A stretch of 64,000 bases of DNA from Glaciihabitans sp. (GTDB taxonomy: Bacteria > Actinomycetota > Actinomycetes > Actinomycetales > Microbacteriaceae): positions 1-64,000 of the forward strand of contig JAODMY010000018.1 of the NCBI GenBank assembly GCA_025465535.1. The letters run 5' to 3'. Shown here piece after piece: positions 49,858 through 58,470 of the stretch. How positions within the stretch are numbered: the stretch's first letter is position 1; every line of letters begins with the position of its first letter. Below the pieces are notes generated by a model. The model was given only the letters and a program-made list of their open reading frames with translations, was not told the origin of the DNA and made no database searches. A program made the translations under genes and the position numbers.

Positions 49858-51054
49858 CTACGCGAACGCCGATTCGCCCGTGATGTGGTTGCCGATGATC
49901 AGCGTGTGGACCTCGTCGGTTCCCTCATACGTTCGCACGCTTTCGAGGTTGTTCGCGTGGCGTAGCGGTGAGTGGTCGAGCGTGATGCCGTTGCCGCCGA
50001 AGACCGTCCGCGCCTCGCGGCAGATGGCGATCGCCTCGCGCACGTTGTTGAGCTTGCCGATCGAGATCTGGTGCGGCTGGAGGGTGCCGGCATCCTTCAT
50101 CCTGCCTAGGTGGATGGCCAGCAGCATCCCCTTGTTGATCTCGAGCGCCATGTTCACGAGCTTCTCCTGCGTGAGCTGGAATCCGGCAAGCGGCCTGCCG
50201 AACTGGGTGCGGGTCTTCGCGTAGTCGAGCGCCGCGAGGTAGCTGTCGCGGGCGGCCCCCATCGCGCCCCAGATGATCCCGTAGCGTGCCTCGTTCAGGC
50301 AGGCGAACGGACCGCGGAGACCGCGCGCCTCCGGGAGCATCGCCTCGGCGGGCAGCCGCACATCTGTCAGCTCGATGTCGCACTGGATGGAGGCGCGCAT
50401 CGACAGCTTTCGCGGGATGGGCGTCGCGGTGAAACCCGGGGTACCGGTGGGGACGATGAACCCGCGCACGCCCTCCTCGGTCATCGCCCAGACGATCGTG
50501 AGCTGGGCGATCGAGGCCAGCCCGATCCAGCGCTTCGAGCCATTCAGCACCCAGTCGGTGCCGTCGCGACGGGCGAAGGTCTTCATGCTCGCCGGATCGG
50601 ATCCGGCGGTCGGCTCTGTGAGGCCGAAGCTGCCGATCGTCGTTCCCGCCGCCATGCCGGGAAGCCACTGCGCCTTCTGCTCCTCCGAGCCGTGCCGATG
50701 GATCGCCGTCATCGCAAGCGACCCCTGGACACTCACCAGGGTCCGGATGGCCGAATCGCCCGCCTCGAGTTCGAGCGCCGCGAGACCGTAGTCGACGGCG
50801 CTCCGACCGGCGCATCCGTAGCCATCGAGGTGCATCCCCAACACTCCGAGCGTGCCGAGTTGCCGCACGATCTCGAGCGGAAAAGTCGCGTCCTCGTACC
50901 AGTCCGCGATGTTCGGCCGGATCTCGGCATCCACGAATTCGCGCACTGATGCTCGCAGCGCGATCTCGGCCGGCGACAGCAGGGCGTCGAGGTCGATCAG
51001 GTCTGCAGTGTCTGAAAGGTCTGCGGCGTTGGCCTCGTCCGGGGAATCCGGCAC
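49858..51054 (-). CDS. Acyl-CoA dehydrogenase (glutaryl-CoA dehydrogenase-like)
   Basis: FGLTEPTAGSDPASMKT, YAKTRTQFGRPLAGFQLTQEKL, YEGTDEVHTLIIG; GTG 51054 avoids overlap with the next gene. Confidence 0.92.
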   Translation of the reverse strand: MPDSPDEANAADLSDTADLIDLDALLSPAEIALRASVREFVDAEIRPNIADWYEDATFPLEIVRQLGTLGVLGMHLDGYGCAGRSAVDYGLAALELEAGDSAIRTLVSVQGSLAMTAIHRHGSEEQKAQWLPGMAAGTTIGSFGLTEPTAGSDPASMKTFARRDGTDWVLNGSKRWIGLASIAQLTIVWAMTEEGVRGFIVPTGTPGFTATPIPRKLSMRASIQCDIELTDVRLPAEAMLPEARGLRGPFACLNEARYGIIWGAMGAARDSYLAALDYAKTRTQFGRPLAGFQLTQEKLVNMALEINKGMLLAIHLGRMKDAGTLQPHQISIGKLNNVREAIAICREARTVFGGNGITLDHSPLRHANNLESVRTYEGTDEVHTLIIGNHITGESAFA

Positions 51055-51055
51055 G

Positions 51056-52048
51056 TTAGACCGCGCGCTCGCTCCGGAGCAGCATCGCCTCGACCTCGTC
51101 GACCGCGAGGGTGGGCATCGTGAGAGGCGCAAGCGGGTTCATGACATCGTTGCGAACATTGTCGCTGAGACCGGTTAGCAGCCCGACCGCGTCATCCACG
51201 ATTTCGGTGCTGTGGATCCGGGTGCCGTGCAGCAGCCACTTGGCGAGCTCGAGTTCGGCGTAGAGCATGGCGCGCTGGCGGATCTGGCGATCGGCGCTGC
51301 CGCGGGACTCGTTGTAGGCGTCAAAGGCGACCTCGCCGACGGCTTCGTCACGGGCGGCGAGCAACCAGAACAGATCCTGGGCCGGGTCGCCGACGCGCAA
51401 CTCGTGCCAGTCGAGGACCCCGGTGACGTCGTTGCCCGCGTAGAGCATCGAGTCGGCCGAGAGCGCTCCGTTGATCACGGTTGGCTGGAACTGCCAGAGT
51501 TTTGATTCTTCTGCGGCCGCTTCCCAACGGGTGAGCAGGGCGGCGGGAACGAGCCCGGTTGCGGCGGCGCGATCCATGATCGCGATGCAGGAGCGCAGGC
51601 ACTCGATCGGGGTGAGGACGGGGAGCCCCGCGTCGGCGATGAAGCTGGTCGGGAGGGCGTGAATGGCCGCGATGGCCCGTCCGACGGACTCCGCCTTGGC
51701 GATGTCGACGGCGGCAAGCGACGCTTTTGCACCGTAGACGAACTCGTAGACGATCGCGCGCGTTCCGTTGATCGGGGTCTGGCCCGCGAACGCGGAAACC
51801 GAGAAGTGGAGACGAGTGCGGACACCGGCGCTCAGGGCGCGAAGTGCGACGAGATCGGCCGACTGTTCGGCCTGCGCGAGTTCGTTGCGTGGAACGCGAA
51901 TCAGCCAGTGCCGACCATCGCGTCCGGTGAGCAGAGCGCTGTCGAAGCCGCCCTCGGAGCCGCCACCGAACGACGAGGCCCCGACGATGTCGAGCTCGGG
52001 AACGGCCGACGTAGCGAGCGCGGCTAGAGTGAGGTGGGATCGAGCCAT
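51056..52048 (-). CDS. Aminoglycoside/macrolide phosphotransferase-fold protein with degenerate catalytic loop
   Basis: APH-like architecture (YEFVYGA; VTGVLDWHELRVGDPAQDLFWLL), but INGALSADS where HGD-x4-N/S is expected. Confidence 0.8.
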   Translation of the reverse strand: MARSHLTLAALATSAVPELDIVGASSFGGGSEGGFDSALLTGRDGRHWLIRVPRNELAQAEQSADLVALRALSAGVRTRLHFSVSAFAGQTPINGTRAIVYEFVYGAKASLAAVDIAKAESVGRAIAAIHALPTSFIADAGLPVLTPIECLRSCIAIMDRAAATGLVPAALLTRWEAAAEESKLWQFQPTVINGALSADSMLYAGNDVTGVLDWHELRVGDPAQDLFWLLAARDEAVGEVAFDAYNESRGSADRQIRQRAMLYAELELAKWLLHGTRIHSTEIVDDAVGLLTGLSDNVRNDVMNPLAPLTMPTLAVDEVEAMLLRSERAV

Positions 52049-52116
52049 ACCCACAGGGTAGGTCGCGGTATCCCAACAATCCCCGTACGCCACGCCTTTC
52101 TGCTGAGGTCACATCA

Positions 52117-53079
52117 ATGCCGGATTCTTTCCTCTCCCGACTGCCGCTGTCACGGTACGAGGTGGATCGGGACTACCTCGCGCGGGATCGCCCCGGCCTG
52201 TTCGACGAGTTGTGGGCCGACCCGGCGACGCGGGTATTGCCGGTGTTCCAGGGCAAGGCTCTGATGGCCTCGGATTCGGCGCTTCGGCTGCTTCCCGTCG
52301 GTGAGATTCCGGATGCCGATGTCCGGGTCTACCTCGGTCGTACCACCACGGCGACCGATGCCGAGCCGATCGGAACCCCCGTCGTCGCAGCGCTTCTTGG
52401 CGACGACGCGGTTGCCGCCGCCGGACAGACCGACACCGGCGGGCTCGCCGACGCGAACTGGGCGAACCTCCGCACGGTTGGGACCGTCCTCAGCGATCGC
52501 GACGCCGGCCTGCTCACCGAGGCGCTCGGGATCCTCAACTGGCACCTCTCGCACGGCTTCTCGCCGCGCACGGGGGAGGCGACGCTCCCCGAAAAGGGCG
52601 GCTGGGTTCGGCGCGATCCGGTGTCGAATACCGAGGTGTTCCCGCGAACGGATGCCGCAATCATCGTCGGAGTCGTGGATGCCGAAGACCGCATCCTGCT
52701 CGGCTCGAACGCGCTCTGGGAGAAAAACCGATACTCGCTTCTCGCCGGCTTCGTCGAACCGGGGGAGTCTTTCGAGGCCGCCGTGATCCGCGAGGTCTTC
52801 GAGGAGTCGGGGATCCGCGTCACCGATCCCGTCTACCTCGGCAGCCAGCCCTGGCCGTTTCCCGCCTCGATCATGGTGGGCTTCCACGCGAGAGTCGACC
52901 CGGATCTCACCAGCACCCTGACGCCGGATGGCGCGGAGATCCTCGACGTGCGCTGGTTCACCCGCGACGAGATCCGCGACGGGACCGACGTGATCCTTCC
53001 CGGCCCGACCTCCATTGCCCGAGCGATCATCGAGGAGTGGTTCGGCGGTCCGATCGACGACGGCCAAAACAAATGGTGA
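52117..53079 (+). CDS. nudC: NAD+ diphosphatase (Nudix)
   Basis: Nudix box GFVEPGESFEAAVIREVFEESGI followed by GSQPWPFPASIMVGF. Confidence 0.95.
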   Translation: MPDSFLSRLPLSRYEVDRDYLARDRPGLFDELWADPATRVLPVFQGKALMASDSALRLLPVGEIPDADVRVYLGRTTTATDAEPIGTPVVAALLGDDAVAAAGQTDTGGLADANWANLRTVGTVLSDRDAGLLTEALGILNWHLSHGFSPRTGEATLPEKGGWVRRDPVSNTEVFPRTDAAIIVGVVDAEDRILLGSNALWEKNRYSLLAGFVEPGESFEAAVIREVFEESGIRVTDPVYLGSQPWPFPASIMVGFHARVDPDLTSTLTPDGAEILDVRWFTRDEIRDGTDVILPGPTSIARAIIEEWFGGPIDDGQNKW

Positions 53080-53083
53080 GCGT

Positions 53084-54739
53084 GTGAACTCGCCCGACGA
53101 ACTGCTTGCCGGACTCGACGAGCAGCAGCGCGAAGCGGCGGAGGCACTGCTGGGCCCGGTCGTACTTCTTGCCGGTGCGGGCACGGGTAAGACCCGCGCG
53201 ATCACGCATCGGATCGCGTACGGGGTTGCAACCGGCGTGTATTCGCCGGGGCGGGTCATGGCGCTGACGTTCACGGCTCGCGCGGCCGGAGAACTGCGTT
53301 CGAGGCTGCGGGCGCTCGGCGCAAGCGGGGTCTCTGCACGCACATTTCACGCATCCGCCCTCTCCCAGCTCGGTTTTTTCTGGCCGCAGGTCGTCGGGGG
53401 ATCCACTCCGCGCCTGCTCGAGAGCAAGGGCCGCGTGATCAGCCAGGCCGCCGAGTCGCTGAAGCTGAAGCTCGACACCGCGACGCTGCGCGATACCGCA
53501 GCCGAGATCGAGTGGCGCAAGGTTTCGCGGTTGAGCGTCGAGCAGTACGCGGCCGCGCGGCGACCTCTGCCGCCCTCGCTCACCGTCGAGAAGATCACCG
53601 ACCTGCAGCGCGCCTACGAGGCCATGAAGGACGAGCGCAGGCAGATGGACTTCGAGGATGTCCTGCTCGCGACCGCCGGCATGATCGAGTCCGAGCCGCG
53701 GGTCGCCCAACAGGTGCGCGAGCAGTACCGCTTCTTTGTGGTCGACGAGTACCAGGACGTCTCGCCGCTGCAGCAGGAACTGCTTGGCCTCTGGCTTGGC
53801 GAACGCAACGACGTCTGTGTGGTTGGCGATGCGAGCCAGACCATCTATACCTTCGCGGGCGCGACACCCAATTACCTGCTCGGCTTCACGAGCGAGCATC
53901 AGGATGCCACGGTCGTCCGCCTCGAACGGAACTACCGGTCGAGTCCCGCGATCGTCGATGCGGCCAACCGGATCATGCGGGGCCGGCCCGGCGCCCTCGA
54001 CCTGCACGCGGCGCCGGGGACGGCCGTTGGAGCCGCGCCATCCATCAGCGCTCACAATACGGATTCGGCAGAGGCACGGGCCATCGCGCAGTCGATCGGC
54101 GAGGAGATCGAGGCGGGCACTGCACCCGAGTCGATCGCGATCCTGTTCCGCATCAATGTCCAGTCGGCCGCGCTCGAGGCGGCGCTCGGGGACGCCGGGA
54201 TCCCGTACCAGCTTCGCGGTGGCGCACGCTTCTTCGACCTCAAGGAGGTCAAGGAAGCGATCATGGTGTTGAAGGGCGCGGCGATCTCGATCGCGAATGA
54301 GCCGCTGTTCAAGAGCGTCAGCGACGTGCTGCGTTCCCGCGGCTGGACCCAGGAGCCGCCGGCAACTCGCGGCGCCGTGCGCGACAAGTGGGAGTCACTC
54401 AACGCGCTCATGCGGCTGGCCGAAGAGGCGCCGGCCGAAACGACGCTCAAGGAGTTCGTCGCGGAACTGCTCGAACGCCAGGCTGGGCAGCACGAACCGA
54501 CGATGTCCGCCGTCACGCTCGCGACCCTGCACAGCGCCAAGGGCCTCGAGTGGGATTGCGTCTACATCGCGGGGGCCTCCGAGGGGCTGCTGCCGATCAG
54601 CTACGCGAAGACCGAGCTTGCGGTCGAAGAGGAACGGCGCCTGTTCTACGTCGGCATCACCCGCGCTCGCCGAAAGCTGCAACTCTCCTGGGCTGGGCCG
54701 AATCGGCAGCCGAGCCGCTTCCTGGCCGAACTGCGCTAG
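53084..54739 (+). CDS. UvrD/REP-family ATP-dependent DNA helicase (UvrD2-like, apparently without HRDC tail)
   Basis: AGAGTGKTRA, VDEYQDVSPLQ, GDASQTIYTFAGA, LHSAKGLEWD, RLFYVGITRARRKL; ends at QPSRFLAELR. Confidence 0.92.
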   Translation: MNSPDELLAGLDEQQREAAEALLGPVVLLAGAGTGKTRAITHRIAYGVATGVYSPGRVMALTFTARAAGELRSRLRALGASGVSARTFHASALSQLGFFWPQVVGGSTPRLLESKGRVISQAAESLKLKLDTATLRDTAAEIEWRKVSRLSVEQYAAARRPLPPSLTVEKITDLQRAYEAMKDERRQMDFEDVLLATAGMIESEPRVAQQVREQYRFFVVDEYQDVSPLQQELLGLWLGERNDVCVVGDASQTIYTFAGATPNYLLGFTSEHQDATVVRLERNYRSSPAIVDAANRIMRGRPGALDLHAAPGTAVGAAPSISAHNTDSAEARAIAQSIGEEIEAGTAPESIAILFRINVQSAALEAALGDAGIPYQLRGGARFFDLKEVKEAIMVLKGAAISIANEPLFKSVSDVLRSRGWTQEPPATRGAVRDKWESLNALMRLAEEAPAETTLKEFVAELLERQAGQHEPTMSAVTLATLHSAKGLEWDCVYIAGASEGLLPISYAKTELAVEEERRLFYVGITRARRKLQLSWAGPNRQPSRFLAELR

Positions 54740-55712
54740 CGCCGGCGGGTCCAGCAGCGTCGTTCGTGTCTGCCGCGCCGCTCGGGAACGCGCCGGTGCA
54801 GCCGCACTCCGGATGCGGCATCCACTCTCGCCTGGTGACGCCACCGGATTCCGCCTCGATCCGGAAGGATGCCCCCGCCGCGGGCCCGAGGCGGGACACG
54901 TCGCCTTGTTGGGGGACCGTCATCCCGAGCCGCCGCACCGCCATCCGGCTCACCATCGCCGCGACCTCGCCCGACACCAGCGCGGTTTCCGCGGAGCTGC
55001 GTCGACCCCACAGCTGCGAGGCGATTGCCGACCAGGACGCGTCGGCATCCCGCCGGTAGTGTTCGAGGCAGTACAGGCACGGCGTCGATCCCGGTTCGAC
55101 AAGCGGCCCGACCGTCGCGTCGCCGTCCCCGAAGATGACCGGCAGGTGTGGCAGGTCGCGCCGCAGCCAGAAGCCATAGGCGACCGGATCGAGAACGTAG
55201 TGGCCGACGGCGATGCCGAGATCGCACGGACCGTCGCTCGGCGTCGCCGAAACGGTCACCCGAATGCCCGCCTCCGTGAGCGTGGACGCGATCTGTTCGA
55301 CCGTCCGCCCGTGTCCCGCGATGGCGACGATCGGCGACCGGATCGGCTGCGCTTGGTGCAGGCGCATCTGGGCCGAGTTCCTTCGAGGTAGCCGGGGCTG
55401 GGCCGGCCGTGCGGGCCCGGTCTGGGTCGGTAGTGCGGTTTCGGGTCGCGTCGGATCGGCCAGCGCGGGATCGGGCAGCAGCACGGGAGCCAGCCGATCG
55501 AGCAGGCGCTCCACGTCCCCCTCTGCCGCCCCGCTCGACCGCGCAATCATGGCGAGCCCTGACCGGCTGATGCCCGCCGACAGTGCGTGAATCATCCGCT
55601 GGTCAGCGGTAGAGACCTCACGCAGGACCACCCGCGAGGGCTCGATGCCGAGCTGAAGGCTGAACGGATCGCGCCACACCATCGGAACACGTGAGTCAAG
55701 CTTCAGCACCAT
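54657..55712 (-). CDS. ThiF/YcaO-partner-like protein (Rv3196-like), Cys-pair motif CLYC...ECGC
   Basis: N-terminal PQQD-like region, Pro/Arg linker, Rossmann-like segment, PCLYCLEHYRRDADASW and HPECGC; convergent overlap with the helicase gene. Confidence 0.65.
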   Translation of the reverse strand: MVLKLDSRVPMVWRDPFSLQLGIEPSRVVLREVSTADQRMIHALSAGISRSGLAMIARSSGAAEGDVERLLDRLAPVLLPDPALADPTRPETALPTQTGPARPAQPRLPRRNSAQMRLHQAQPIRSPIVAIAGHGRTVEQIASTLTEAGIRVTVSATPSDGPCDLGIAVGHYVLDPVAYGFWLRRDLPHLPVIFGDGDATVGPLVEPGSTPCLYCLEHYRRDADASWSAIASQLWGRRSSAETALVSGEVAAMVSRMAVRRLGMTVPQQGDVSRLGPAAGASFRIEAESGGVTRREWMPHPECGCTGAFPSGAADTNDAAGPAGASAVRPGSGSAADSAQPRRVAAFGERG

Positions 55713-55788
55713 GTCGCCAGTGTGCGCGCCTCGGCCGCCCCGAGTCGGCATCCATCCACACCCGGGCCCACCCGGGCGAGTTCCGTCC

Positions 55789-55852
55789 CATCGAATGCCC
55801 TATAACTGCGGATGCTCGTACGTGAGCATCCGCACTTATAGGGCATTCGATG
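55789..55852. repeat. 64-bp palindrome (copy C, same architecture with different arm sequence)
   Basis: CATCGAATGCCCTATAACTGCGGATGCTC-GTACGT-GAGCATCCGCACTTATAGGGCATTCGATG; 29-nt arms with one mismatch. Confidence 0.95.
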
Positions 55853-55858
55853 AATCAG

Positions 55859-57184
55859 CTACTCGTGCGGGCGATCGCCCTCGTCGTTCAGGAGGTCTTC
55901 GATGGCCTGGTCGAGCTCATCCGGCTCGGTGACCTCGCCATTGATGCGAGCGATCAGGGCGTCCGGGAAGTCGATGTCATCGCTCGTCGGCATCAGGTCG
56001 GGTTGTGCCCAGAGGGCGTCCCGCTTCTCGGCACCGACGGCATCCGTCACGGTCCGCCACATGGCCGCGGCCTCACGAAGCCGACGCGGACGCAACTCGA
56101 GGCCGACGAGGGTCGCGAACGCGGATTCCGCGGGCCCACCGGATGCGCGCCGCCGCTTGACGGTTTCGGCAATCGCGTCGCCCTTCGGTAGTCGGTGGGT
56201 GGCCTCGGCCGTGACGACATCCACCCAGCCCTCGATGAGGGCGAGCATGGTCTCGAGTCGCGAGAGCGCGACCAGCTGGTCGTCACTCTTCGGCGGGATG
56301 AGGGCGCCGCTCGTCATGGCGTCGCGCAACTCCTCCGGATTCTGCGGGTCGAATTCCTCTGCGAGTTGCTCGAGCCGATCGGTGTCGATGTGGATGCCAC
56401 GGGCAAACTCCGTAATAGACGACATCAGCTGAAGTCGCAGCCACTTGGCGTGCCGGAAGAGCCGCGCGTGCGCGAGTTCTCGTACGGCGAGGTAGAGCTG
56501 GACCTCGCTCTCCGGGATGTCGAGATCCGTTCCGAACGCGTGCACGTTCTGCGGGATGAGCGCGGCTCCCTCGTCGATGAGTGGAATGCCGATGTCACCG
56601 CCGGAGACGGCCTCGGTCGAGAGCTGCCCGACGACCTGGCCGAGCTGCATCGCGAACAGCGTGCCGCCGACGTTTCTCATGAGCTGGCTCGCGCCATCGA
56701 TCATGTCGCTCATCTCTTCGGGCGCCTGCGACTGCAGCACGTCCGCGAGTGAGTTCGAGATGGATGTGGCCACTGGCTCCGCGAGCTGGTTCCACACCGG
56801 CATGGTCGCGGTGACCCACTCCGTGCGGCTCAGGAGGCGGGGCTCGGTGGGGAGCCCGGACACGTAGGTTGCTTCATCCAGCCAGAGCGACGCGACATGG
56901 AACGCCTGCTCGAGCTGGGAGCGCTCGGCCGGCAACGAAACAACGGACGAGCGCGAGGCGATCGTCTTGGCCTGCTCGAGCGCGAGACCCCAGTTCACGC
57001 CCTCGCCGCTCGACTGGAGTGCGCTCTGCAGCTGGTTGATCAGCTGCGCGATGACCTCGGGGTCGTTGGGAAGTCCGGCCGCGCTCGCGAGGCGGGCTGG
57101 GTCGATATTGGTGTTCCCGGCGAGGAATTCGCGAAGCAGGTCGCGGAACTCGTCCTCGGGTTCTTCCGACGAATCATCAGGCAT
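55859..57184 (-). CDS. DUF2342-type zinc-metalloprotease-like protein (Rv3195-like)
   Basis: Conserved layout: ALEQAKTIASRSSVVSLPAERSQLEQAFHVASLWLDEAT...EVQLYLAVRELAHARLFRHAKWL; ATG at 57184. Confidence 0.85.
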   Translation of the reverse strand: MPDDSSEEPEDEFRDLLREFLAGNTNIDPARLASAAGLPNDPEVIAQLINQLQSALQSSGEGVNWGLALEQAKTIASRSSVVSLPAERSQLEQAFHVASLWLDEATYVSGLPTEPRLLSRTEWVTATMPVWNQLAEPVATSISNSLADVLQSQAPEEMSDMIDGASQLMRNVGGTLFAMQLGQVVGQLSTEAVSGGDIGIPLIDEGAALIPQNVHAFGTDLDIPESEVQLYLAVRELAHARLFRHAKWLRLQLMSSITEFARGIHIDTDRLEQLAEEFDPQNPEELRDAMTSGALIPPKSDDQLVALSRLETMLALIEGWVDVVTAEATHRLPKGDAIAETVKRRRASGGPAESAFATLVGLELRPRRLREAAAMWRTVTDAVGAEKRDALWAQPDLMPTSDDIDFPDALIARINGEVTEPDELDQAIEDLLNDEGDRPHE

Positions 57185-57302
57185 ACAAACTACGCTAGCC
57201 GCTGCGCCCGCAAGGGGTCTGGCATTTGACTTAGGCTGAAGCCTTTGGCGGTGCGCCCGTGGCGAACAGACCCCAGAATAAGTAGAAAAGTGAGACATAC
57301 CG

Positions 57303-58424
57303 GTGGCGATTTTCACCGATACTCAAGGTCGGCCACCCCGCGACGGGAGGGTCGGTCGAAGAGCGGGATGGATCATCCTCACCGTCGCGATCGTCGGACT
57401 CGTCGTGTTCGGCGTCATGCCGACGCCGTATGCGATCGAGAAGCCCGGACCGGTGTTCAACACCACGGGGACGACCACCGTCGGCGGCAAGTCGGTTCCG
57501 GTGATCTCGATCCCGAGCCGGACCACGTATCCGACCAGCGGGGCTCTCGACATGCTCACCGTCAACGTCACGGGATATCCGACCCGCCCCGCGAACTGGG
57601 CGGAGGTCGCAGCGGCCTGGTTCGATCCGAGCCAGGCTGTCGTGCCGATGGATGAGCTCTACGCGCCCCAGGAGACAGCGAAGCAGTCCGACCAGGAGGG
57701 CGTCGCCGAGATGACGCAATCCCAGCAGGCTGCGACGGCCGCCGCTCTCACCCAGCAGGGCATTGCGTTCACCACGCTGACCGAGGTGGTCGCAACCCAG
57801 AAGGGCTCGCCCGCAGCCGGAAAGCTGAAGGCCGGCGACATCCTCACGGGAGTGAACGGCAAGACGTTCGCCAACGCGACGGTGCTGCACAACCTGGTGG
57901 TCGCGAACGGGACGTCGAAGCCGCTCACCCTCGACTTCACTCGCGGTGGTGTGAAGAAGAGCGTGTCGCTGAAGCCGGTCATGAGCCCGGGCGCCGGCTC
58001 CGCGCCGTACGTCGGCGTGTTCCTCGGGGAAACCTACAAGTTCCCGTTCGACGTGAAGATCCAGCTTCAGGATGTCGGCGGCCCGAGTGCCGGCCAGATG
58101 TTCGCCCTCGGAATCATCGACAAGCTGACGCCGGGTGAGCTGAACGGCGGCCAACACGTTGCGGGGACGGGCACGATTACCGCGGCAGGGGAGATCGGAG
58201 CCATCGGCGGCATCCGACAGAAAATGTATGGCGCGCGCAACGCGGGGGCGAAGTATTTCCTCGCGCCAAAGTCGAACTGTGGTGGGAGCGACGGCGTGAT
58301 TGGACACATTCCGTCCGGGCTCACGGTCTTTGCGACCTCGACTCTCAAGCAGTCGCTGACGGACCTCAAGGCGATCGCATCGGGCAAGGGGCTCGCCGCG
58401 CTACCGACCTGCCAGGCGAAATAA
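57303..58424 (+). CDS. PDZ-domain Lon-like (S16) serine protease, YlbL/Rv3194c-like
   Basis: TM anchor, PDZ region, DVGGPSAGQMFALGII (Ser) and IGAIGGIRQKMYGA (Lys) dyad motifs; GTG start. Confidence 0.92.
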   Translation: MAIFTDTQGRPPRDGRVGRRAGWIILTVAIVGLVVFGVMPTPYAIEKPGPVFNTTGTTTVGGKSVPVISIPSRTTYPTSGALDMLTVNVTGYPTRPANWAEVAAAWFDPSQAVVPMDELYAPQETAKQSDQEGVAEMTQSQQAATAAALTQQGIAFTTLTEVVATQKGSPAAGKLKAGDILTGVNGKTFANATVLHNLVVANGTSKPLTLDFTRGGVKKSVSLKPVMSPGAGSAPYVGVFLGETYKFPFDVKIQLQDVGGPSAGQMFALGIIDKLTPGELNGGQHVAGTGTITAAGEIGAIGGIRQKMYGARNAGAKYFLAPKSNCGGSDGVIGHIPSGLTVFATSTLKQSLTDLKAIASGKGLAALPTCQAK

Positions 58425-58470
58425 CCACTTAAGATAACAGCACCACTAACAAGAGCACAGGAGCGGTCAC

